DNA of 64,000 bases from Torymus aiolomorphi (GCA_036365515.1 CM070873.1:213761376-213825375); one strand, 5' to 3'; counted from the stretch's first letter, positions 1 to 11,222 are shown. Numbers and translations are program-made. The notes: generated by a model not told the origin, from the sequence alone.

Positions 1-388
1 ATGCGACGATTCTCCTGATCAAAATTAAGCAGTTTCGGAACAAATTTCGCTGACACACGTCTCATGCCCAAAACATCCGAAAAAATTGCATAGCACGAGC
101 CAATCGAGATGCCGATGTCATCAGCAACTTCTCTAATGGTGATTCGACGATTCTCCAACACCATTTTTTCCACTTCTTCAACGTTTTCATCAGTTATTGA
201 CGTGCTGGGGCGTCCAGAACGAGGTTTGTCATTGGCATCTTCTCGGCCTTCTTTGAAGAGCTTGTACCACTTATAAACATTTTTTTGCTCAGAGAAGACT
301 CACCGTATGCCACTGTCAACATTTCAAGTGCTTTGGAGCACTTAATTCCATTTTTTACACAAAATTTGATGCAAATTCTTTGATCCAT
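1..388 (-). pseudogene. mariner transposase, N-terminal part, frameshifted and cut by window edge
   Basis: The minus strand from an ATG at 386-388 reads like the start of a mariner-family transposase (paired-type helix-turn-helix DNA-binding region). Visible pieces include MDQRICIKFCVKNGIKC and, further on, a linker typical of the family. The frame slips at a run of A around 282-290, after SLSKK, so one frame covers 388 to about 285 and a second covers about 285 to the window edge. The catalytic DDE half lies outside the window. The slip makes it a dead copy. Family call rests on the N-terminal motif pattern and on terminal sequence near 590. Confidence 0.75.
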
Positions 389-590
389 TTTTTTCGACAG
401 CAGAAAATCGCCGAGCACACAAAAACACTGCTAACCTTTATGCTTCTCACAAACAAACAAAGAATGCTATAAACTTGAAACTGTGAACATATGTTCGGGA
501 CGTGTGTACCAATATAAGAAAAAAAACGAAAATCGACTACAGGTATCTCGAGAAATTCAAAAAGTCACCTTACTTTTTGAACACACCACG
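1..590 (-). mobile_element. partial mariner element
   Basis: This is the 5' end of a mariner on the minus strand: transposase start at 388, about 170 bp of leader, and an outer end near 560-590 (sequence GTCACCTTACTTTTTGAAC, a mariner-like inverted end). The other end is outside the window, so the boundary at 590 is approximate. Confidence 0.6.
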
Positions 591-591
591 T

Positions 592-1020
592 ATGCGTGGA
601 ACTCGCGTCACCCGGTTACTTGGGTTTAAAAATTATTTGAATAATCGTTTTGCTTATTTTTTCATGTCTACGTGACTCCCTTATATGCGTGGACCTCATA
701 TCCTCCGCCTATTTGGGTTTAAAAATTATTGTAATTATCGTTTGGCTTATTTTTTCATGTTTACAAGGCTCCCTTATATACGTGGAACTGAGGTTCCCCT
801 ACTACTTGTGTTTAAAAATTATTTAAATAAACGTTTTGCTTATTTTTTTCATGTCTATATGACTCTCTTATATGCGTGGACCTCATATCCCCCGCCTACT
901 TGGGTTTAAAAATTGTTTAAAAATTATCTTGCTTATTGTTGCACGTCTAATTAATTCCCTAATATGCGTGGACCTCGCGTCCCCCGACTACTTGGGTTTA
1001 AAAATTATTTAAATAATTGT
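592..1020 (+). repeat. ~92-bp tandem repeat, five units
   Basis: Five units begin at about 594, 683, 778, 868 and 962 with (T)ATRCGTGGAMCT, followed by CTTGGGTTTAAAAATTATT and a CTTATTTTTTCATGTCTA block. They are diverged relatives of the units inside the hAT-like element at 5197-7158, where the same order (ACGTGGAACT, CCCCCGG, CTTGGGTTT, CTTGCTTTTTC) recurs. Open frames through this block come from the repeat, not from a gene. Confidence 0.8.
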
Positions 1021-2629
1021 TTGTTTATTCATAATAAATAAGAAATGAGTAAAAATGTTATCTGTGTTCCTAAAAATGCTATTTATTAAATAAAATTAAT
1101 ACATACTTCTCCTCATTTTTCATGATAATTCTCCTCTTTTATGACGACAATTTTCCTCTTTTCCTCTATTGTTTTTAACAATAGCGAGTTGCATCCCTGT
1201 TATTATTTCACATCGTTCTTAAAAATTTCCAAATTTTATTTTCTGTACTATGTATTAAATATTCAAAAAGTTATTGTGACTGTTCGGAACCGATTCATCA
1301 GCTTGTTGACTGTCTTAAGGGTTCATGTTAAGGATTCTTCAGCTCCACCAGGGGGTTTAATTTTTTTACACTTTGGTAAGCCGGGTACCTAAAAGTCTAA
1401 AGTATTTGATTAATGAATGAAAACCGAGAATTGGTTGAATGAGCTGTCTGTTTGCTCCTAGACAAGGTATGTTGGACTGTTCGGTTTGACGAGTGTGGCC
1501 ATGTGTGCTCCGGCTCGAGCCAAAGCGCGTAAAACAAACAAGGGGGCGCCGACTGAGCCGTCTGTCGAAAATACGCCGGAGAGGTTATGTTCACAATAAA
1601 GGGGTTTGACATGTATTTAAAGAACTAAATTAAATAAACTCAGCGTAGAAGCAGTGCCCTAGTTCTTGGCCTTAATGAGTACCTCCAAGAAAGTTATAAA
1701 GTACTATTGGTGATGTCTGTTTTTAAATTCAGAAAAGAGACTGGACAACTACCATATGAACGCCGGTTTATTTAAGAAGGAAAAGGGCAGCGTAAAAAAA
1801 ATAAGCGGAAGTCGAGCAATCACTGGTATGAAAGCTTTATTTGAGAGCGTTACATGGCACTTCAATAACTTGATCTGACGCACGCTAAAAATTTCGAATT
1901 GGTTAAGAGAGAGTAAATCTAAGTCTAGCTAATGATAGATAACGACTTACTATCTGCTGGTGAATTTATTATCGCAGGATTTGTTCAAAATGAATCGTCA
2001 TTTCGCTATGACAACAATAGGAGAGAGAGAAAGAGCGTAAACAAACAAAACAAGCCGAGAACAGCACACTTATACTACTCGTTCTCTGTCTCTCTATGTA
2101 AATAAAAGATTTAAATTTAATATATTCCCTTTTGTCAGATATGAATATTAAATTCTCACGCAAAATGGTCTAAACAACTATGGACACTCAAACTTAATTC
2201 CATAAAAACATTTATTTGTTCGAATAACAGAACCCTAATCTTTTTTACTTATATAAATATTTTCATATAAATACATTATAACTTACTGTATATCAATAAA
2301 TAAGAGTACTGTAATAATCATTTTTAAACAGACAAAAATTTATTTACTGTAGAATAATACAAATATTACTGTAACGAATTTAAGGATGTTCAATGGTTAC
2401 AGCAAAGTTAATAGAAGTCTTTGAAAGTTTAATATATCATTACTTAGATAAAATAAAAGCAGCTTGAATTTTTTCAATATTTTATACTGAGCATTTTTTC
2501 GAGAAAAAAATTCTTGAATATCGTGTTTTTAACATAGGCTCTTATGGAAGAGTGAGGTTATGTGACCTTTGAACATAAAAATCTCTTATAAAAAGGTAAG
2601 AGATTAGATTAAAAGATCGTTATTTGAAT
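1021..2629. other. no gene seen
   Basis: AT-rich sequence with a short GC-richer patch at 1420-1600. Open frames are short (up to 83 codons) and match nothing recognised. No repeat ends or RNA genes were found. Confidence 0.5.
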
Positions 2630-2963
2630 AGACAAATAATCAAAATGATCATAATCGAGTTGGTATATCGACTTTGTATGAGTCAATTAAACAAATAAAT
2701 TTAATTTAGACAACTAAAAAGAAATAAGGAATAAAAATCAAAAAAGAATCAAAAAAGGATTTTTCTTTCTTTTTGCTCTTGTCCACCGGATCTGGTGAAT
2801 ATCCCGAGCATATAAAATAAGGTGTTTCCTCCTGGCTACTGGAGTGGACTCATCAGTGATGATCCAGTAGCCGTTATCAGACACCTGCCACGCGGTGTTT
2901 GTGCAGCTTACTAATAAGTATAAAGTGTTATTTCTCATTTCGAGAAATGACACTCCATCTGGT

Positions 2964-3014
<51 letters not shown>

Positions 3015-3530
3015 GAGTATGGGTATGTTTCAGTCCATAGCCCCAAATTATTTTATGATAGTTATTATATTCACTCATGTTCGTATTAATAATCGAGTTG
3101 GTATATCGACTTCGTATGAGTCAATTAAACAAATAAATTTAATTTAGACAACTAAAAAGAAATAAGGAATAAAAATCAAAAAAGAATCAAAAAAGGATTT
3201 TTCTTTCTTTTTTTACTTATAAGTAAGCTGCACAAACACCGTGTGGCAGGTATCTGATGACGGCTACTGGATCATCACTGATGAGTCCAATCCAGTAGCC
3301 AGGACGAAACACCTTATTTTGTATGCTCGGGACATTCACCAGATCCGGTGGACGAGAGCAAAAAGAAAGAAAAATCCTTTTTTGATTCTTTTTTGATTTT
3401 TATTCCTTATTTCTTTTTAGTTGTCTAAATTAAATTTATTTGTTTAATTGACTCATACAAAGTCGATATACCAACTCGATTATTAATAGGAACATGAGTG
3501 AATATAATAACTATCACAAAATGATCATAG
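2630..3530. repeat. compound inverted/direct repeat with 44-A tract
   Basis: A ~110-bp block starting AATCGAGTTGGTATATCGAC occurs at about 2655 and again directly at about 3090. A reverse copy occupies about 3365-3485. The segment 2770-2915 (containing CACCGGATCTGGTGAATATC) is also inverted at 3220-3360. A run of 44 A (2967-3010) follows CTGGTGG. The outer pair near 3040-3090 and 3480-3530 is also inverted. This looks like a retro-inserted sequence with a poly(A) tail that later folded or duplicated. No protein is recognisable. Confidence 0.75.
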
Positions 3531-4341
3531 CTTTAGGTCTACTAGATCGCCGAAGCCACCTTAATCAGCTCGTAGCCTGTACGTAGAAGTTCCACCGAGC
3601 GCTAGAAGGCGAACGATATCAACTAAGAAATATAGTATGTAGAGCACTTTTATCATAGGTAGTTGTTCTTTGACTACAGAATGCCTGAGCGAGTTGATCG
3701 ATTCATGTATCCAACTTAGAATATGTATGATAAGGGCAGGGTCTTGTGACAGTTAATCAACGCTTTGAAAAATTCATAAAATCATTATAATTAAAATAAG
3801 TGTATCTGCAAGATCGATGGTTGTGTAAATAGGGGCTCGTACCCTCTTCGCAAAAGAGCGACCCAATAGTTTAAAGCTTAAAATTCTTGAATTACATGAA
3901 TCATCAAGGTAATGAAAGAAGCTTGAAAAGACGTTAATTAAAATAAATTTATCAAGTAAACCAATATTCATATACGTTAGAAAGGTTCTAGATAAATTCG
4001 TGAAGCTAAAATTTATAGCGATTATCAGAGGCGTAAATGAGCGAAGAATTTTGAGTTATTAAAGTTTTATCTTGATGGTGTGATTTTAATTTTTGTAACC
4101 TTAGTTCGTGCAGTTTTCCTCTTTTGCGACTCCCTAGTCAAAGCAGTACTAAATGAAGGGATTACCTTAAAATTTTAAAAAACCATTGTCGAAATGTAAA
4201 TTATTTATTTAAAATGATTGAAATAGTCAATGTATTATAAATAAAGTGTAATTAACACGACTAAGATTTTTTAACAGGATGTCGATATTTTAGAAACAGC
4301 ACGAACAATTATTGATAGAAGACAGTAATATATTTATTTTT
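3531..4341. other. no gene seen
   Basis: AT-rich sequence with only short open frames (up to 65 codons). I see no promoter, repeat or RNA signal. Confidence 0.4.
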
Positions 4342-4538
4342 CTTAACCAATTTTAATTTTCAAGGTCTCATTTTGTTCCTTAAGTAACTTCATGGTGACT
4401 CGCCGAAGGAAAAATTTGAAATTATTCAACTAGCTATAACTTTCTGAGTTTTGAATAATTTTGAATTTTTCCTTCGGCAAGTCTCCATGAAATTACTTAA
4501 AGAATAAAATGAGACCTTGAAAATTAAAATCGGTTAAG
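4342..4538. repeat. foldback MITE, ~197 bp
   Basis: The left arm starting CTTAACCAATTTTAATTTTC at 4342 is the near-exact reverse complement of the right arm ending AAAATCGGTTAAG at 4538, with the pairing running almost to a short centre near 4440. The size and structure fit a miniature inverted-repeat element or foldback. No coding capacity. Confidence 0.8.
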
Positions 4539-5188
4539 AGGGTACTACAGTTAAAATTTTTTTTTTTTGATTCACCTGAAAAATAAAAATTTTAATCAGT
4601 AATGATATTTTATATATATATATATATATATATCGATCGATAGACTCTCTGTATTAAAAAACTCTCATTCCATCTAGAGCTTCAATCTCTTCCACCAGAG
4701 AGCTGAGGACTACTCAGAAGCTGAACTCAGGATGCCTTTACAGGACAAAGGTAGCGACATTTATAGTGATATCTGACTGTTTCTACCGAATGTTGTAGAT
4801 AGGGCGAGGGATTTTAAATAACCAAAATAATTTTAAGTTAAGTAATAAACATAATTAAGTTATTGATCATAGATACAAGTTGAAAAGAGCTCCAGAACGA
4901 TCTGTACGCCAAGCTCTCCAGCTAGCGACTGACTTTGCCCTCTGGACATCGTCAACACCCTTTCTGCGTAGTTTTTTGTTACAAATTTTATCATATGTAT
5001 GAGGAGCTCAAAACAAAAACGGGTTAAGTTGTATGTATTATAAGCATAGAACATAACCCATTTTTGCTCTTAGCTCCACATATATGTTCTATGCTAGAGC
5101 CCGCCCACCTTGAAACACGCAGAAATAATCGCCTATTTCTTACTGACTCATTTGCTTTTCTAAATACATAATAAAGTTATACGTTCGT
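4539..5188. other. no gene seen; (TA)n at 4611-4633
   Basis: Contains a TATATA microsatellite of about 23 bp and otherwise unremarkable AT-rich sequence with short open frames. Confidence 0.4.
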
Positions 5189-5269
5189 TAACAACACAGT
5201 GGCGGATCCGGGGGGGGGGGGGGGTAAAGTCCACTAGTAGATATTCAGGAGAAAGCAAATGAATAATTA

Positions 5270-5855
5270 AATAAACTCTAAAATCCAAATAGCCAAGGGA
5301 TGCAGATTTTACGTAGAAGAGGAAGGAAAGCAGACGGGCAGAAAAAACCAAGTTGATAATCGAATTAACACCAAAATCCAAGTAGCCGGGGGATGCAAGT
5401 TTTAAGTATGAAAGGAGGACACGCCGACGGGCGGGAGAAAGTAAGTTGATTATTAAACCCAAATAGCCGGGTAGAAGAGAAACCGCACACAGATGGGCGA
5501 GAAAAAGAAAGTTGAGGATTAAATTAACTCCAAAGCCCAAGTAGCCGCGGGATGCCAGTTCCACGTATGAGAGGAAGACACGCCGATGGGCAGGAGAAAG
5601 TAAGTTGATTATCAAACTCCAAAACCCAAATAGCCGGGGACGTGAGTTCCACGTAAAAGAGGAAGGCACGCAGATGGGCAAAAGCAGGTAAGTTGATTAT
5701 TAAATAAACTCCAAAACCTGAATAGCCTGGAGATACGAGTTCCACGTAGAAGAGGATGGCACGCTGATGGGCGGGAAAGAGCAAACTGATTATTAAAAAA
5801 GCTGCAAAACCCAAATAGTCGGGGGATGCGAGTTCCACGCAGAAGGGGAATGAAC
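5270..5855 (-). repeat. ~92-bp satellite arm, left
   Basis: About six units in reverse orientation with the repeated words CCAAATAGCCGGGG, AGTTCCACGTA and AAGTTGATTATTAAA. Overlapping open frames of 100-170 codons here are by-products of the repeat and cross unit boundaries. Confidence 0.85.
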
Positions 5856-6535
5856 TGACATATTACGTTTCATCTGTGTGCATATTCTGTTTTACATAAA
5901 TGGGTGTGTTTATGTGTGTGTATGAGTGAGTGAACGCGGAGTATTGGCAGCGCCGAGAACTGCGAGAAGCACGTGTGAATGGCGCAGAGCCGTACGACAA
6001 CGTCGGGAGAGAGAGCTAGGCGAGCCGCGAGTGCGAGTGGTCGTCTACGAGGCTACAGGTCAAAAACTCTAAGCGAGAGACATAGAGCGTGTTCCTGAGG
6101 ACGAGTTAGGCCGGGATTAGGTAACTCTGTGCCGAAGTTTAGTTACGTGGATTGAGATTAGTGTGTGGTCATCTGGTCGAAGCTGTGAGAGCGTAAGGAA
6201 AACATGTCGGAGTGTCTAGCAAAGTCGATTGTGTCGAACGGACTGAGACGGGCCGCGTGCTCTCTAAGTTATAAGTACTGTATGTTAAGATTCCTCATGT
6301 ATGAGCCATCTATCTTATTCTAATGATTATATATCTTACTTTTAATCTTAAAAGTTGTGCTCTTTTATTTACCTCCTGACCGTGGGAAAAGATTCTACGT
6401 TTACAGAACGTATACGACGGCGGTGATGCGAATGGATTATTGAGATGTTCTAAATCCTAAGTAACCTGGATATTTTATTTCCAAATCAGATATTACATGT
6501 TTTTTAACAATCATGTTGTTTCCTCGAGACTATCT
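5856..6535. other. unique centre of the hAT-like element, possible solo LTR
   Basis: A GC-richer segment sits between the two repeat arms. It has TATA-like sequence near 6330 and no long open frame. It resembles a promoter or a solo LTR, but I could not find convincing TG..CA ends with a duplication. It may be captured host DNA. Confidence 0.3.
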
Positions 6536-6539
6536 GCGT

Positions 6540-7085
6540 ACTTTCCTCTTCTGCATGAAATTCGCTCCCCCCTGCTATTTAGGGTTTAGAGTTTATTAAA
6601 CAATCAACGCGCTCCATCCCTCTCAACCTCGTCTCTTCTTCTACGTGGAACACGCTTCTTCCGGGCATTTTGGTTTTAGAGTTTATTTAATAATCAACTT
6701 GCTTTTTCCAGCCCGGCTGCGTACCTTCCTCTTCTACGTGAAACTTGCATCCTCCGGCTACTTGGGTTTTGGAGTTTATTTATAAATCAACTTGCTTTTT
6801 CCAGCCCGTCTGCGTGCCTTCCTCTAATACGTGGAACTTGCTTTTTCCAGCCCGACTGCGTGCCTTTCTCTTCTACGTGGAATTTATATCCCCCGGATAT
6901 TTGGGTTTTGGAGTTCATTTAATAATCAACTTGCTTTTTCCAGTCCGTCTGCATGTCTTCCTCTTCTACGTGGAACTTGAATCCCCCGGCTATTTGAGTT
7001 TCAGAGCTTATATAATAATTAACTTGCTTTCTCTCGCCTATCTGCGTGCCTTCCTCTACTACGCGAAACTCATTTCCCTAAAATT
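6540..7085 (+). repeat. ~92-bp satellite arm, right
   Basis: About six units in plus orientation (TTCTACGTGGAACTTG at ~6640, 6735, 6828, 6873, 6965, 7058). It mirrors the left arm, giving the element long subterminal inverted repeats. Confidence 0.85.
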
Positions 7086-7344
7086 ATATTTAAAAAATTC
7101 ACAATCTGATTTTATATATTTCCCCCTCCCCCCAGCAAGGCTCCTGGATTCGCCCCTGTAACAACAGAAATGCAACTGAAAGAAAAAGACGAAATAAAGA
7201 ATTCACACTGCAGAAAACTTTTTCAAGTAACTTTTTTAAAGATCAGTTGAAAAAGTTACTTATAATTTCATTGAAAAAAGAAAGAAATTTGTAACCGTTT
7301 TCCTACGTCATCGTGATTATTCATAACTTCCTGAAAATAGTACA

Positions 7345-7470
7345 ATGTGCAACAAGGGGAGAAAATGAGCTATTTTTAGCGAGAGTGAGATGTTCTGCAC
7401 GAGTCGGAGTCAAGTACTGAAAACACCTCACCAGAGTCTGAAATAGCTTTTTCTCCCGTGTTCCACACCG
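7345..7470. repeat. short foldback repeat
   Basis: The left arm GGGGAGAAAATGAGCTATTT (about 7356-7375) pairs with the right arm AAATAGCTTTTTCTCCC around 7442-7458. Probably a small MITE remnant. Confidence 0.55.
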
Positions 7471-7609
7471 TATTTTTTTTAACGAAGGCATGACAAAACC
7501 TTTTTCACGTGTGCGGATCGGAGAGAGGATTGGGCATGTCGAGTCCTACACAACGCAGTTGGAAATCAAAATAATTTCAAATGTATACACAATTAACTAT
7601 ACCTATAAT

Positions 7610-7740
7610 ATTCATTTCTCACCTGTTTTAGGGTAGAAATGGCCATTTCTCACCTGTTTTAGGGCAGAAATGAATATTTCTCTCTAGTTTTTCATTTCTC
7701 ACCTATTTTAGGGTACAAATGGATATTTTTTTACCATTTC
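7610..7740. repeat. three short tandem units
   Basis: The phrase ATTTCTCACCTGTTTTAGGG plus AGAAATG recurs at about 7612, 7647 and 7698, each unit itself partly palindromic (CATTTCT / AGAAATG). Confidence 0.65.
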
Positions 7741-8566
7741 CATAAAATATGCTGATGTTTCCTCAGAATCAGAGAGCATGGGAAGATGAGGAATAGGAAA
7801 AAAGGTGGTTAAAAAAATTTGTTTAAACAAAAATTAAAGTTAAAATAAACATTTCAAAGTACGGTAGAGCATTACAAAAATAAAATAAAATTAGGAAAAA
7901 TTGAATAAATAAATACAATCGGGAGTCACACAGTCGCGTTCATTTCGCAGTCACGCAAGACGCTCTCTAAGTCGTTTTTGCCTTGTCCTAGTCACACCGA
8001 ACGTGGCCCGTCAGGCGTAACCCCCTTTTTGCCTGAAGTGAGCGTTCATCCCCACTTGATTAGAGTCAGGACACCCCTTTTCCCTATCTGGCGACAAGTC
8101 GCCGTTGGCGGGAGTGCAGACTTAGCTACCTGGGGCGAGAGCAAAAGCTTCGTCTCCGGCGGAGCGCAGAGAACGAGAGAGCTCCGAAATTTTGGAGTCG
8201 AGTAGAATACCTCGGCAAGAGATGGGAGCGAGTTCTTGTGTAAGTACCGCAAGGCGACGGTAAAAGATCAGCAAATTAGCTGCAGATGAGTTTGCGAGCC
8301 GATCGCTCCCCTCCCCGCGGTTCGAGGGTGCGGCCCGTCGACCGAGTCGTAACGAAAACTTCTTCAAAGCTCGCGGGGTGCGTGTACGTTCGTGGTTTTC
8401 CGGGAAAAAAGTCGTGCTTGACTAATTCCCAAAAAACATTAAGTATTAAAAAAAAAATCAGTACGCAATTGTTGCGGACGTCAATGCTCGGAATGCGAAA
8501 TTTTCTCTTCTATTTTCCACGTGAAAAAGGCCCTATTTCATGGTTCAGTGAAGAAAATTAATAAAA
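7741..8566. other. no recognised gene; GC-rich stretch 7970-8400
   Basis: The GC-rich part carries overlapping open frames on both strands (up to 91 codons), none recognisable. It could be a promoter, a first exon or an LTR; nothing in the sequence decides. Confidence 0.35.
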
Positions 8567-8569
8567 TTG

Positions 8570-8900
8570 TTATAAATAATCGACTTTTACTAGTTTTTGT
8601 GGTTGTAAATAATTGTAAATAAATGGTAGATTATGTTAGCGCTTTGAAAAATCGATTTTGGCATATGGGGAGCTGACGAAATCATTGCTTAAAATTGTTA
8701 TATATAATCGACTTTTACCAGTTTTTATAGCTGTAAATAATTGTAAATAAATCGTAGATTACGTTAGCACTTTGAAAAATTGATTTTGGCGTACGGGGGG
8801 GGGGCTGGCGAAATTATTGCTTAAAATTGTTATAAATAATCGACTTTTACCAGTTTTTATGGGTGTAAATAATTGTAAATAAATCGTAGATTACGTTAGC
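8570..8900 (+). repeat. three tandem units (~118-132 bp), last one cut by Polinton insertion
   Basis: Units start with AAAATTGTTATAAATAATCG near 8573, 8691 and 8823. Unit three stops in mid-unit at TTACGTTAGC (8891-8900), where units one and two continue with a CTTTGAAAAAT-like block. The Polinton end AGTAGATAAG follows directly, so this array is the target of the outer Polinton. Confidence 0.85.
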
Positions 8901-9175
8901 AGTAGATAAGCTGGGAGGGTTCTGGCGCACAACTCCTCGAGCGGTGATAACTCAACCCCGCGCAGTGCGCCAGAACCCCCTCAGCATTTCTAGCGCGCGT
9001 AGTGTGGAATTACACAAGCGTCAATAACCCATCTTGGTGCGCCAGAACCCCCTCAGCATTTCTAGCGCGCGAAGTGTGGAATTACACAAGCGTCAATAAG
9101 CCAACTTGGTGTGCCAGGGTTTGTGAAATTCCGCGAGCGTCAACAACATTTTTATCTCGGAATTCTATAAGCATC
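8901..9175. repeat. outer Polinton terminal repeat with internal ~85-bp repeats
   Basis: After the terminus the block GCGCCAGAACCCCCTCAGC with TCTAGCGCGCG and GTGTGGAATTACACAAGCG occurs twice (about 8967 and 9040), with a degenerate third. Iterated subterminal repeats are also seen in the inner element's ends. Confidence 0.75.
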
Positions 9176-9271
9176 AATCACTCGAAATGGCAGCGGTTCA
9201 TATTGCGCATATTTACGATTAAATTTATAATTATTAATTCTATATTAATTATAATATTTTTGATATAATAT

Positions 9272-9418
9272 CTACTTTGTTAATCGTTTATAATTATCAC
9301 GTTTGGGCAAAGAATTCATATTTGTGGAATACTTTTGAGAATATTTTTTCCATTTTGAATCTTCCTTTTTGGAATCAGGAAGAGGAGTATAAGGGATTGA
9401 ACTTGAGCTTTGACCCAT
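9272..9418 (-). CDS. small Polinton protein with N-myristoylation-type start (outer copy)
   Basis: A 48-residue ORF from ATG 9416-9418 begins MGQSSSS, a classic N-myristoylation pattern (Gly2, Ser6), and contains SKWKKYSQKYSTNMNSLP. The inner Polinton has a 48-residue homologue at the same place next to its terminal repeat (25508-25654) sharing MGQSSS, WKKYS and NSLP/CSLP. Conservation of length and motifs in two diverged elements argues that this is a real gene, although too short for usual gene finders. Function is unknown; membrane targeting is inferred from the N-terminus only. A CATTC initiator lies just upstream on this strand, without a clear TATA. Confidence 0.7.
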   Translation of the reverse strand: MGQSSSSIPYTPLPDSKKEDSKWKKYSQKYSTNMNSLPKRDNYKRLTK

Positions 9419-9450
9419 CTTGTACGACGTCAGAGACACGAATGAAGCAT

Positions 9451-9939
9451 TTATTCCCAATCCATAGACGTCTCACAATTTTCGTAGAATTTTTTCAGAA
9501 GTTTAACGTTATGAAGTGCACAGCTGGTTTTGTAGGCGCTCTCGTGGTTTGAACAAACTGTTACAAGCTTGATCTTGTCCAACGGTGGAAAACCCATCTT
9601 CGTTACATCGTGAACGTTGAATTTGAAACGTTCGAGCCATTTTTTCTTGATGGAGCCCATAACGAGTATCTGACTAGCATCATGCAGGCATTCTCGAAGA
9701 ATACTTCCGATATCGGTGTAGGAACGGTCGCCTGATTTCCAAGAAATAGCATGATAGAACTTCTTCAGCCAAGTATTTTTTCCCTTATACTTATCGGTGA
9801 GCCGTTTCCAAGGAAAAGGTTCCTTGAATAAAAATATTAGAGGTTGCTCGTTATCAACCAACGGAACTAATGCCAGTTCTTTCAAAACGAAATCATTACC
9901 AGGCTGTTTGAAGCCCTGCATATCGACGATGTACTTCAT
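9451..9939 (-). CDS. Polinton VDMQGF-family protein, intact outer copy
   Basis: A 162-residue ORF that starts MKYIVDMQGFKQPGND and keeps an open frame to its stop. It is collinear with the interrupted inner copy (24857-25318): both share VDMQGF, NDFVLKELA, PFPWKRLT/PFPWRRLT, KKKWLERF/KKLWLERF and a final VTVCSNH/VTICTNH block. I know this as a family of uncharacterised proteins in arthropod Polintons. An RNase-H-like fold (acidic residue in the first strand, VDMQGF) is a guess, not shown. It starts two bases after the capsid stop, so the pair could be co-transcribed. The intact copy sits in the older element while the younger element's copy has two stops, which is unexpected. Confidence 0.75.
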   Translation of the reverse strand: MKYIVDMQGFKQPGNDFVLKELALVPLVDNEQPLIFLFKEPFPWKRLTDKYKGKNTWLKKFYHAISWKSGDRSYTDIGSILRECLHDASQILVMGSIKKKWLERFKFNVHDVTKMGFPPLDKIKLVTVCSNHESAYKTSCALHNVKLLKKFYENCETSMDWE

Positions 9940-9941
9940 TT

Positions 9942-10628
9942 TTACACAAGCTTCTTCACGTTACCACTGACGGGACTATACTGAACGATACGGTTCTGTA
10001 GAATGAGACAATACGCGGATGTTCCAGCTGAAAAATTATCTCTCGATTCAAATTCTAAATGTACATCCATGGGAGCGTTTTTCAAAGATTCATTTTGTTT
10101 GGAACAGTCGATCACTATCAAAGGTAAGTATTTTAAAAAATCTACTTTATTCAAAAGGGGTTCAGGATTTTTTTCATAATAAGCACTCTGAAAATTTGCA
10201 TACATATCATACAGTACGGCGTACTGATTACGATCTATATCTAAATTTAAATTTCCATACGGGTAACATTGCGAATTTAGAAAGAGTTTAATATTACTCA
10301 AATGACAATGGTCGAACTGACTTGCGTTTACTTGCCTCTGAGATTTTTTACTCGTTTGAAAAGCAAGAATAATGAAGCGTGGTTTTTCCAACTGATTGGA
10401 TGTTTTGACAGTCCAAATGTGTTTCGGAGAAGATGGAAGAGGTGGATATTCGTAGAATTCCCAGCTGCGGTAACTCATAACCACAGGTCTGTTTTTTTCG
10501 ATGTAATTGAAGAGAGGAATCTTACGCTTATCGGACAGGAATACGTATGGCATCAACCACTCTATCTTCGTTATCTCAATTTTAAATTCTTCATAAATAT
10601 TGTTTGATTCTGCTGTCTGTATGATGGC
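9942..10628 (-). pseudogene. outer Polinton capsid protein, C-terminal part
   Basis: The minus strand encodes the C-terminal ~60% of the F54H12.2-like Polinton capsid protein, matching inner capsid residues from about 195 to the end. Shared words are IEWLMPYV, VWTVKTSNQLEKPRFI, SQFDHC, LFLNS and IVQYSPVSG. The inner Polinton inserted at 10628/10629; the N-terminal part continues at 26185 on the far side. The break falls just after the RSRNDINAI block, with the 6-bp duplication GATGGC on each side. The apparent upstream extension of this ORF into 10658 is reading into the inner element's terminal repeat. Confidence 0.88.
10623..10628. repeat. target-site duplication GATGGC, left
   Basis: Identical to 26185-26190. 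A 6-bp duplication is the Polinton hallmark and defines the inner element's ends. Confidence 0.95.
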
Positions 10629-11197
10629 AGTAGATAAGCTAGGCGGGTTCTGGACCAACAGGTCACCGCAATTGTACGGGGCACCAATAACCCATTTCAG
10701 GTCGTGACCTGTTGCTCCAAAACCCGCCTAGGGTTTTCCCCCCCCCCCCCCGTTGGTGATCCAGAACCCGCCCAGGGTTTTGGACCACCCACAATTGTAC
10801 GGGGCACCAAAAATCCATAACAGGTCGTGACCTGTTGGTCCAGAACCCGCCTAGAATTTTTGGGCCACCCACAATTGTACGGAGGCGTCAATAACCCATA
10901 ACAGGTCAAGACCCAGTTGCTATAACCCAGGCCTGCTTGAGCCAGAACCGCCACACCGATTCTGGCTCAACCGCATGCGTCAGGTCTTGCCCGTGACTCT
11001 CTCGGTCACCCAATAACCCCCCAATACCCCACCGCGTCAGGCCTTGCCTGGAGGAGAGCGAACCGCGGGTGACGAGCGGCCAACCTGCTGCGGCCAAACA
11101 GGCAGCGAGCGGCGGGGAGAATCGGCGGGTGACAGCCCGCGACCAGACGACTGCGCACATCGGCTGCGCAGCGGCGGGCGGCCTGCTGCTTGTCAGC
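10629..11197. repeat. inner Polinton left terminal inverted repeat
   Basis: Pairs with 25698-26184. It contains three or four subrepeats built from GGTTCTGGACCAACAGGTC, CAATTGTACGGGGCACC and AATAACCCAT, plus a run of 15 C (10737-10751). The left copy is ~80 bp longer through one extra subrepeat. The inner third is GC-rich (10940-11197). Confidence 0.92.
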
Positions 11198-11222
11198 GCG
11201 TCGGAGCGGCTTCTAGTGACTA

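Larger units (their letters stand above)
5197..7158. mobile_element. non-autonomous hAT-like element with inverted satellite arms
   Basis: Ends are CAGTGGCGGATCC (5197) and GGATTCGCCCCTG (7158), imperfect inverted repeats. They are flanked by a perfect 8-bp duplication TAACAACA at 5189-5196 and 7159-7166, diagnostic in size for the hAT superfamily. Inside, each end leads through a G- or C-rich run to about six units of a ~92-bp repeat: in minus orientation at 5270-5855 and plus orientation at 6540-7085. The middle 5856-6535 is unique. No transposase is present, so it must have moved in trans. Confidence 0.88.

Noticed and set aside
1397..1612. GC-richer patch as a possible LTR or gene
   Set aside because: No matching partner, no TG..CA ends with duplication and no protein similarity.
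5160..7161. ORFs of 100-173 codons in the hAT arms
   Set aside because: They cross several 92-bp units and mirror each other on the two strands, so they are repeat shadows.
10019..10607. Plus-strand ORFs of 90-101 codons at 10.0-10.6 kb
   Set aside because: Antisense to the outer capsid coding sequence.
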